Of a stretch of DNA of 7,248 nucleotides, positions 1-5,690 are shown piece after piece (the first letter of the stretch is position 1; each line of letters starts with the position of its first letter). The DNA comes from Prevotellaceae bacterium UBA1720. Lineage in GTDB: Bacteria > Bacteroidota > Bacteroidia > Bacteroidales > Bacteroidaceae. Both the position numbers and the translations under genes were made by a program. The DNA is taken from positions 1,925 to 9,172 of the forward strand of contig DCIS01000052.1 of NCBI GenBank assembly GCA_002317475.1, written 5' to 3'. The notes beneath the pieces are model-generated. The model worked only from the letters and a program-made list of their open reading frames with translations, did no database searches and had not been told where the DNA came from.

Positions 1-695
1 ACGTATTCCCCATGCCAGCAGATGTTGCTGATAATGAAGGCAATAATCATCACGCTGCAGATGGTCAGCGTCTGATTGCGTGTCAACCTCTTCAAGGCCC
101 ATTGCCAGCTTCTTCCTACGTAGAAGAAGAAAACACCCATGAAGATGTTGTCAAGGCTCATGGGCAGGGGGTTGTCCTTCGTGAACAGCCAGTAGCTTAT
201 TACGGGGAAACACAGCAGGATGACCGTCTGGAAAACGGAAATCGGTTTTACGATGTGGATCTTCTTCATGAAATGCACCACCACGTAGGAGGTGAAGAAG
301 GAGAACAGAAACCAAACGGGTCCGTTGCCCCAGAATCCGCTGGTTTGCCATATATGCTCCCAGCTCAGGGCATCCAGAGGATGACCATACTTCTTGATCA
401 CAAATGGCAGGAAGAATGCGTAGACTAACGTTCCTATGCCTCCCCAGGTGAAATAGGGTATCAGCAGGCGTTTTGCTTTGTCCTTCACGTATTCCTTCGA
501 ACTGCCACTGACGGTTTTGTTGAAGTAGCCTGCTTTGAAGAAGAAGAAACACATGAAAAAGAAACTCCATGACATGATGGCCCTCCACCCTTCATCTTGC
601 TGGTGTCCGCAAAACGTAATGGTATGTAGCAGTATCATTCGGATGATACAGATTCCGCAGAGAAAATCGAATGTATGGTTGCGCTGCTTCATCAT
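1..695 (-). CDS. Acyltransferase 3 family membrane protein, C-terminus off the left edge
   Basis: Reading the minus strand from the ATG at 695 gives 231 open codons that continue past position 1; no stop is in the window. The translation is strongly hydrophobic, with several membrane segments (about residues 10-29, 41-57, 82-100, 126-142, 154-171, 183-195 and 208-226). It carries hallmarks of the Acyl_transf_3 (OafA/YrhL-like) family: an N-terminal RNHTFDFLCGI segment followed by the conserved HT at 24-25, FFKAGYF at 52-58, KAKRLLIPYFTW at 73-84, and GPVWFLFSFF at 125-134. Members of this family move acyl groups across or within the inner membrane onto surface polysaccharides, lipids or other acceptors; the acceptor here cannot be told. 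Full members are usually 330-400 residues, so roughly 100-150 are missing beyond the edge. A second in-frame ATG directly follows (692). The gene is divergent from the CotH-like gene and no functional link is evident. The family call is firm; the substrate is unknown. Confidence 0.85.
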   Translation of the reverse strand, partial: MMKQRNHTFDFLCGICIIRMILLHTITFCGHQQDEGWRAIMSWSFFFMCFFFFKAGYFNKTVSGSSKEYVKDKAKRLLIPYFTWGGIGTLVYAFFLPFVIKKYGHPLDALSWEHIWQTSGFWGNGPVWFLFSFFTSYVVVHFMKKIHIVKPISVFQTVILLCFPVISYWLFTKDNPLPMSLDNIFMGVFFFYVGRSWQWALKRLTRNQTLTICSVMIIAFIISNICWHGEY

Positions 696-711
696 TTTGA
701 GTTTTTCCTCG

Positions 712-719
712 CAAAATTA
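712..719 (-). promoter_or_regulatory. Candidate -7 box for the acyltransferase gene
   Basis: On the minus strand this reads TAATTTTG, a match to the Bacteroides -7 consensus TAnnTTTG, ending 16 bases before the ATG at 695. The nearest TTG-type upstream box (744-746) is 24 bases away, longer than the usual 19-21, so this is a weak call made mainly on the -7 match and its position. Confidence 0.35.
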
Positions 720-792
720 ACTCTTTTTTTGGAATCATCCACTCAATGTCGCCACTTTTTCAACAATAGGCACCAGAAAGAAGCAAATAAAC

Positions 793-829
793 AGTACAAA
801 CGTACTCATTGTAATGAAATCAACGTACT
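793..829. repeat. Cluster of short palindromes and a direct repeat, possible operator
   Basis: Three overlapping elements are visible. AGTAC-aaac-GTACT (793-806) is a perfect 5-bp inverted repeat. TCATT-gt-AATGA (806-817) is a second perfect 5-bp inverted repeat that abuts it. AACGTACT occurs at 799-806 and again at 822-829 as a direct repeat 23 bases apart, about two helical turns. The cluster lies in the middle of the divergent spacer, where a shared regulator could bind. No binding protein is implied by the sequence, and AT-rich DNA can give such matches by chance. Confidence 0.25.
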
Positions 830-886
830 TTATACATAACCGTGTCGATCCACTCGTTTGCAATAATAGGGATTAATTTACGCCAT

Positions 887-922
887 TTTGCTATGTTTAT
901 CGAATAAAATGTGTTAATTTTG
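887..922 (+). promoter_or_regulatory. Candidate promoter of the CotH-like gene
   Basis: TAATTTTG at 915-922 matches the Bacteroides -7 consensus TAnnTTTG, and TTTG at 887-890 could be the -33 box, but their spacing of 24 is longer than the usual 19-21. A second TAATTTTG at 938-945 is closer to the ATG at 966 and lacks a clear upstream box. One of the two probably serves the gene; which one cannot be decided by eye. Confidence 0.35.
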
Positions 923-965
923 CACCTACAATATAAATAATTTTGAACACCTACTTAGTTCATAT

Positions 966-3900
966 ATGAAGAAATATTTACTCTCATTGGCACTCTTGTG
1001 CTCAACATACACCGTTGAGGCTCAGGATAATCTCGTCATCAACGAGGTTATGGCTGCAAATGTGGATTATGTCTTAGACCCCTCAATAAATTATGGTTCG
1101 TGGATAGAACTTTATAACCCTACCAAAAAACAGATCAGTACAAAAGGACTTTATGTGACTGACGACATAAACGACCTTAAGAAATCGCCCATTTATTACG
1201 ATGAGGAAATTGGTGCTGGCGGTTTCTCTGTAATTTGGTTTGACCACTGGGATGGGGTGTTTTCTCCGGGACAGATGAAGTTCAAACTCGATTATGATGG
1301 CGGCACAATCTATGTTACCGATGGAAGCAAAGTGATTTGCAGTCAGGAATATCCAAAAGCAATCGGTCGAGTGTCTTACGCAAGAACTACTGATGGTGGC
1401 AACGACTGGGCTTGGACTGCTAATGCCACTCCTGGAAATACTAATTCCCTTTCTACATTCGTGGGTTCAGCAGAAAAGCAGTTGAGCGCTCCTGTATTCA
1501 GCACGGAAGGACGTGTGTTTAATGATCCTTTCAAATTGCAGATCACTTCTCCTGAGGGTGGCGAAATCTATTACACAACAAGTTTAGATTGGAGTTGCCC
1601 TACTCCTAATCCTAAAAATGGTGAGTCAAGGAGGGTGGGTAATAATGAGTCCATTGATATTCCGCAGCGTACGGTTGTGATTCGTGCTCGTGCCTACAAG
1701 GATGGATACCTGCCAAGCGAAGTCGTGACTCACACGTATTTTTATAGGGATGTGGAGTATGTATTCCCAATCATATCTGTTGCAACGGATTATCAGAACA
1801 TTTATAGTGATGAACGGGGCCTTTTCCAAGGTAGCAACAGTTGGTGGTGGGACGAAGAATTATGCCCTAACGGTCGTCCGGGAAATGGTCAGTCAAGCAA
1901 CTGCAACTGGAACTGCGACTGGGATCGTCCGGTGAATTTTGAATATATCACAGCTGATGGTGAATATGCACTCAATCAGGAGGTTGACATGTCGATGTGC
2001 GGTGGATGGACCCGTGCCAGGACACCTCATTCATTCAAGCTTAAGGCTGGAAAATACTATATGGGGCAGAACTCCCTGAACTATCAGTTCTTCCCCGAAA
2101 AACCAAACCTCAAGCACAAGGTTCTGCAGATTCGTAATGGCGGTAACGATACAAGTTGCCGTTTCAAGGATGCTGCTATCCAGAAGATTGTGCGCAGTTC
2201 GGGTTTGAGAATAAACACTCAGTCATGGCAACCTGTTCATGTGTTCATCAATGGTTTTTACTATTCGGTTCTGAATATGCGTGAGCCAAGCAACAAGCAT
2301 TTTGCATATTCCAACTATGGCTATGACACCGATAGTATCGACCAGTTTGAGATTTCTCCTGACTCGGGTTATGTACAGAAGGTCGGTACACCGGAGAAGT
2401 TTGATGAATGGTTCGAACTCTCTCAAAATGCTGCCGACTCTGCCACATACGCTCAGATCTGCGAACTTGTGGATATTGAAGAGTATATCAACTACTGGGC
2501 AGTAGAGACGTTCCTGTGTCCTAGCGACTGGGGACGAAACAACGTGAAGGGTTTCCGAAATCGTAAGGACGGAAAATTCCATTTTGTGCTTTTCGATACA
2601 GATTCTGCATTTGAAAATACAGGTTCTCCTTTTGCCTTTATAAACGAACGCAAGAACTTTACTTCCGACCTGTTGTATGGCATTGGGGGTGTGACTCCTT
2701 GGGAAACTGGCGATTACAAGAAGGAGGAGAATAAGTTTGTCACTACTTTCGTCAACATGCTCAACAATGAAGACTTCCGAAAGAAGTTCGTCAATAGTCT
2801 TTGCGTCATTTCTGGTTCTGTGTTCGACCCAACTCGTTCCGAGGCTATTATTGATGAAATGCAGACTTACATGAATAAGGGTATGGAGCTTACAGGTGAA
2901 AGTTGCTCAAATACAGCAACAAGCCTGAAGGGGCAGATTTCTGCTACGCACCAGAACAACATCATCTCAAATATGAAGAATTATGCTCCTCTCGGACTAA
3001 AATCTACTGGTACTTATACGGTGAATCTGAATAGTAATATCGAAGAGGGCGAATTGTTTATCAACGACGTGAAAGTGCCAACAGGAGAGTTCTTGGGTGA
3101 GGTTTACAAGCCTGTCACTCTCAGAGCAGCTGCTCCTGCTGGATATAAGTTCCTTGGTTGGTATACGATAGCAGGAGGTACTCTGTATTCTACTGATTTG
3201 GAAATTGAAGTGTCTGAAATTACTCCTCGCTACACAGCAAAGTGGGAGAAGATGACAGATGAGGAAATGCTTGCAAACGGATTCAACCCATCACCTGTTG
3301 TCATCAACGAGGTTAGTGCTTCAAACGAGATTTATGTAAACGACCTTTTCAAAAAGGCTGACTGGATTGAACTTTACAATACAAGTAACGAAGATGTGAA
3401 TATTGCAGGTCTTTATCTCACTGACAACCTCGATAAGCCACAGAAATACCAGATTCCAACTGAGGACGTGAACCTCAATACCATCATTCCTGCACATGGA
3501 TATAAGATTGTCTGGTGCGACAAGAAGGAAGCTGTGGGTGATGCCATTCATGCAAGTTTCAAGCTCGAGGCTGATAGTGGCTCTGTTGCTTTGCTCAACT
3601 ACGATGGCGACAATCTCGTTTACTCTGATACGGTACAATACGAGTATCACGACGGCACACATTCTTACGGACGCTATCCTGATGGTGGAATGAACGGTTA
3701 TCTTATGCCAAAGCCAACTCCAGGAGCATCTAATGTTTGTGGTACGGATGTTATTGACTTTATTGCCCGGCAGAGGGTTGTCGTCGTTACAGAAGAGGAA
3801 ACAGATGTGAAGGCAATTACGGCTGAGAATGGTACTATCACAATCGCTTACGTGGGCGGTGGAATTGTCAACATCAAGAGCGAGAACGGCAATATCAGCA

Positions 3901-4058
3901 CCATTCGTGTCATCTCTTCTTCCGGTGCCCTTGTCAAGGAGACAGCAGCTGATGAGCCATTCGTTACAATCAACCTCTCAGACCTTCCACAGGGATTGTA
4001 TATCGTAACAGTTAACAATGTTGCAGGCAATTTTGCATCACTCAAGTTTATGCGTTAA
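966..4058 (+). CDS. T9SS-exported CotH kinase-like protein with two lamin-tail domains
   Basis: This 1030-residue protein starts with a signal peptide (residues 1-19, probable cleavage VEA|QD). In order it shows a lamin-tail domain at about 21-160 (VINEVMAAN, SWIELYNP, GLYVTDD); a chitobiase/HEX C-terminal-like domain at about 173-258 (GGEIYYTT, VVIRARAYKDGYLPS); a CotH domain at about 266-640; an InlB/Flg_new-like repeat at about 682-762 (AGYKFLGWY); a second lamin-tail domain at about 777-923 (VVINEVSASN, DWIELYN); and a T9SS type A sorting domain at about 950-1030 (DLPQGLYIVTV, ending SLKFMR). In the CotH part, HSFKLKAGKYY (355-365), INGFYYSVLNMRE (428-440), DWGRNN (521-526) and VLFDTDSAF (541-549) correspond to the family's nucleotide- and metal-binding motifs. 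CotH of Bacillus is a protein kinase of spore coat proteins; in this protein the secretion signals place the domain outside the cell, where ATP supply is unclear, so it may be a kinase, a binding protein or both. No Shine-Dalgarno is present, as usual in the phylum. The domain calls are firm; the function is inferred. Confidence 0.93.
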   Translation: MKKYLLSLALLCSTYTVEAQDNLVINEVMAANVDYVLDPSINYGSWIELYNPTKKQISTKGLYVTDDINDLKKSPIYYDEEIGAGGFSVIWFDHWDGVFSPGQMKFKLDYDGGTIYVTDGSKVICSQEYPKAIGRVSYARTTDGGNDWAWTANATPGNTNSLSTFVGSAEKQLSAPVFSTEGRVFNDPFKLQITSPEGGEIYYTTSLDWSCPTPNPKNGESRRVGNNESIDIPQRTVVIRARAYKDGYLPSEVVTHTYFYRDVEYVFPIISVATDYQNIYSDERGLFQGSNSWWWDEELCPNGRPGNGQSSNCNWNCDWDRPVNFEYITADGEYALNQEVDMSMCGGWTRARTPHSFKLKAGKYYMGQNSLNYQFFPEKPNLKHKVLQIRNGGNDTSCRFKDAAIQKIVRSSGLRINTQSWQPVHVFINGFYYSVLNMREPSNKHFAYSNYGYDTDSIDQFEISPDSGYVQKVGTPEKFDEWFELSQNAADSATYAQICELVDIEEYINYWAVETFLCPSDWGRNNVKGFRNRKDGKFHFVLFDTDSAFENTGSPFAFINERKNFTSDLLYGIGGVTPWETGDYKKEENKFVTTFVNMLNNEDFRKKFVNSLCVISGSVFDPTRSEAIIDEMQTYMNKGMELTGESCSNTATSLKGQISATHQNNIISNMKNYAPLGLKSTGTYTVNLNSNIEEGELFINDVKVPTGEFLGEVYKPVTLRAAAPAGYKFLGWYTIAGGTLYSTDLEIEVSEITPRYTAKWEKMTDEEMLANGFNPSPVVINEVSASNEIYVNDLFKKADWIELYNTSNEDVNIAGLYLTDNLDKPQKYQIPTEDVNLNTIIPAHGYKIVWCDKKEAVGDAIHASFKLEADSGSVALLNYDGDNLVYSDTVQYEYHDGTHSYGRYPDGGMNGYLMPKPTPGASNVCGTDVIDFIARQRVVVVTEEETDVKAITAENGTITIAYVGGGIVNIKSENGNISTIRVISSSGALVKETAADEPFVTINLSDLPQGLYIVTVNNVAGNFASLKFMR

Positions 4059-4125
4059 AAACGAGAAGTGACAAGTGGCAAACCACCTAAACGGAATGAA
4101 AGTTGCAAGTTTCGTAAGAAAAGCA

Positions 4126-4155
4126 TTGCTATTTCAGTTTTTTTCCGTACCTTTG
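4126..4155 (+). promoter_or_regulatory. Bacteroidota-type promoter of the GLUG protein gene
   Basis: TTG at 4126-4128 and TACCTTTG at 4148-4155 are 19 bases apart and match the -33 and -7 (TAnnTTTG) elements of the Bacteroides primary sigma factor. Transcription would start near 4160, leaving a leader of about 135 bases before the ATG at 4296. This supports the 4296 start over the upstream ATG at 4068, which would lie before the promoter. Confidence 0.55.
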
Positions 4156-4159
4156 CCGA

Positions 4160-4295
4160 GGAATTGGATAACGATAGCAATACCCCCTTCGTCAACGTGA
4201 TTTCCGCTCCTACAGGCATACTTCAGCGTGCCACATCTGTACGGATGCTTTGCGTTTATTCAAAAAAACAAAGTCAAACAATATCTCACATAAGA
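4160..4295 (+). promoter_or_regulatory. Long 5' leader with two small hairpins
   Basis: If the promoter at 4126-4155 is used, this is an untranslated leader. It contains GGCA-N10-TGCC (4215-4232), followed by CATC-tgtacg-GATG (4234-4247), then an A-rich single-stranded-looking stretch up to the ATG. No riboswitch class I know is recognisable, and there is no T-run to suggest attenuation. It may be simply a leader; a structural role is speculative. Confidence 0.3.
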
Positions 4296-5690
4296 ATGAA
4301 AAAGAAACCATTTATACAGCTACTACTCATGGCATTTGCCATGATGGTGATGAGCCCAATGAAGATGTGGGCAGATGGTACAAAGCCTTCGGGTGACGGT
4401 GGTTCCACGGGTACTGCTTATCAAATCGGCACTGTTCAGGAACTCATCTGGTTCCGCGATGCGGTGAACGGTGTGAACACTGGTGATGGCACTGGCACTC
4501 ATATCATCGGTCAGTTGACTGCCGACATTGATTTGGGTAATGCAGCGTGGACGCCTATTGGTAAAGATGCATCCCACGCATTCACAGGTAAGCTCCTCGG
4601 CAATTACAAAACTATCAAGGGCTTGAATGTTACAACATCAGAAGGAACTGCCTCTTATTGGGGTTTGTTCGGTTGTGTGGAAGGTGGCACTATTGAAAAC
4701 TTCACTCTCAAAGGTTCTGTCTCTGTTACCAGTTCATCCTACAGCTATATAGGCACAGTGGCTGGCTGCGCAACAGGTAGTAGCACTATAAAAAACGTCA
4801 CCAGCGAAGTGGATATCACCGTCAGCACAGGTCAGACTCCAAGCTATATCGGTGGTATCGTGGGCAGTGTGGGCAGAAGCGGTAATCAGTCAATAACAAA
4901 TACAGCAACAATAGAGAGCTGTACCTACACCGGCACCATCAGCTGTGCCAACTCGCATACAGCCATTGGCGGTATTGTAGGTGGTGTGTGGTACAACAGC
5001 TCAAAAGTATCAGAATGCAATCATCCCATCAAAATCACCAAGTGTATTTTCAATGGTGCTATCAAACGTACAGAGAATACCACTTCACTCGGTACCTATC
5101 CGGGTATTGGTGGAATCTTAGGTAGCGCCCAAACTACAGGTGAAGCGGGAATCACATATAATCTGAGTAAAGGCACGATCACATGCGACGTTGCCAACAG
5201 CACTTTGGCGAACAACGTGGCTGCTATCATCGGCCGTCCCGTAGGCCAGAATTTCACGACCAACTACGCTAAATACAACTGTGGCTTGACTGGAACGTCA
5301 GACAAACTCTTCGGCAACAATAAAGAGTCTGATCTCAGTTCTAAAAACTATTTGCTGACCGTTGCCTCCAACAACACAACATTCGGCACAGTGTCAATTC
5401 CGGGTGTACCAACGACCTCTAATCAAAAAACCTACCTGCGGCTTGTGGCCACTCCTTCAGAATGTTGCGATCTCATAAAATGGAGTGATAACACAACAGC
5501 ATGCGATTATAATGTGGAACTCACAGGCAACCTCCTGTTTTCGTCACTTTTTTGCCTTGAATTTTATAAGTTGTTGAAAGTGTGCATTTTTGCGCTAAAA
5601 AATTTGCAAATATGGGTGTCCTGGCGTACATTTGCAGCATGTTTGTACGCAAAAAGCCCAACAAATCCGGCAAGATCAGTGTCCAGGTAG
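4296..5690 (+). CDS. GLUG-repeat surface protein, 3' end cut off by IS insertion
   Basis: The ATG at 4296 is chosen because it begins a clear signal peptide (MKKKPF, a hydrophobic core, cleavage near WA|DG at 26-27). The mature part opens with the usual N-terminus of GLUG proteins (GTAYQIGTVQEL at 39-50, ADIDL at 76-80, WTPIG at 85-89, FTGKLLGNYKTIKGL at 96-110). About six glycine-rich beta-helix-like repeats follow between about 122 and 333, with cores such as WGLFGCVEGGTI, YIGGIVGSV, AIGGIVGGV and IGGILGSA. Residues about 351-412 look like a divergent InlB-type repeat (LRLVATP, IKWSDN). After residue 413 the frame enters the insertion sequence; the last 51 or so residues are IS-encoded and stop at 5690 inside the transposase gene. 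Such proteins are extracellular and are usually seen as adhesin-like or of unknown role. The original C-terminus, probably with a T9SS or other anchor, lies beyond the element. The product is probably non-functional or not properly surface-attached. Confidence 0.85.
   Translation: MKKKPFIQLLLMAFAMMVMSPMKMWADGTKPSGDGGSTGTAYQIGTVQELIWFRDAVNGVNTGDGTGTHIIGQLTADIDLGNAAWTPIGKDASHAFTGKLLGNYKTIKGLNVTTSEGTASYWGLFGCVEGGTIENFTLKGSVSVTSSSYSYIGTVAGCATGSSTIKNVTSEVDITVSTGQTPSYIGGIVGSVGRSGNQSITNTATIESCTYTGTISCANSHTAIGGIVGGVWYNSSKVSECNHPIKITKCIFNGAIKRTENTTSLGTYPGIGGILGSAQTTGEAGITYNLSKGTITCDVANSTLANNVAAIIGRPVGQNFTTNYAKYNCGLTGTSDKLFGNNKESDLSSKNYLLTVASNNTTFGTVSIPGVPTTSNQKTYLRLVATPSECCDLIKWSDNTTACDYNVELTGNLLFSSLFCLEFYKLLKVCIFALKNLQIWVSWRTFAACLYAKSPTNPARSVSR
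5534..5548 (+). repeat. Left terminal inverted repeat of the IS
   Basis: CCTGTTTTCGTCACT is the exact reverse complement of 7234-7248. Pairing stops at the next inner base. The true outer boundary could lie a base or more further left, since the right flank is not available for comparison. Confidence 0.85.
5602..5611. repeat. Palindrome over the transposase -33 box
   Basis: ATTTGCAAAT is a perfect 10-bp palindrome covering the TTTG taken as the -33 element of the transposase promoter. It could be a binding site for the transposase or a host factor, or chance in AT-rich DNA. Confidence 0.25.
5603..5634 (+). promoter_or_regulatory. Transposase promoter, apparently leaderless
   Basis: TTTG at 5603-5606 and TACATTTG at 5627-5634 are 20 bases apart, a full match to the Bacteroides -33/-7 layout. 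The -7 box ends four bases before the ATG at 5639, so the transcript should begin at or within a few bases of the start codon, leaving essentially no leader. Confidence 0.55.
5624..5650 (+). repeat. Inverted repeat enclosing the transposase start codon
   Basis: GCGTACA (5624-5630) and TGTACGC (5644-5650) are perfect 7-bp complements around a 13-base loop that contains the ATG at 5639-5641. Transcripts that enter from upstream could fold this hairpin and hide the start codon, while transcripts from the element's own promoter would begin after the left arm and could not form it. The repeat is seen directly; the regulatory role is inferred by analogy with IS10 and IS50. Confidence 0.5.

Larger units (their letters stand above)
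696..965. other. Divergent intergenic region
   Basis: These 270 AT-rich bases separate the start codons of two divergent genes. No open frame with convincing coding character and no tRNA or rRNA was seen. The region holds candidate -7 boxes facing both ways, next to each gene, and a central cluster of short inverted and direct repeats at 793-829, described separately. Confidence 0.7.
4059..4295. other. Intergenic region between the CotH-like and GLUG genes
   Basis: These 237 bases can be read open in the frame of the next gene from an ATG at 4068, but that stretch shows no signal peptide or domain, and a proper signal peptide begins at 4296, so it is taken as non-coding. It holds a weak GTGG-caaa-CCAC hairpin just after the upstream stop (4075-4086, no T-run, so not a convincing terminator), a promoter, and a leader with two small hairpins. 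Confidence 0.65.

Noticed and set aside
12..720. Three apparent open frames at 12-428 (+), 535-720 (+) and 151-588 (-)
   Set aside because: All overlap the acyltransferase reading frame on the minus strand, which has clear family motifs. Their translations are low in recognisable structure and have odd compositions typical of shadow frames.
1626..4045. Small open frames on both strands inside the CotH-like gene
   Set aside because: They lie wholly within a well-supported 1030-codon frame with domain matches throughout, and show no start signals or motifs of their own.
4075..4086. Terminator after the CotH-like gene
   Set aside because: GTGG-caaa-CCAC is only a 4-bp stem with no following T-run, too weak to call.
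4068..4295. N-terminal extension of the GLUG protein from the ATG at 4068
   Set aside because: It would place a signal peptide at residue 77, and the best promoter lies after this ATG. The stretch has no recognisable domain.
4059..4295. Known riboswitch or a small RNA gene in the leader
   Set aside because: The hairpins are 4-5 bp, and no conserved core of a known class could be recognised.
5582..5638. Upstream ATG at 5582 as transposase start
   Set aside because: It precedes the promoter boxes, and its extra 19 residues do not match the family N-terminus, which fits the ATG at 5639.
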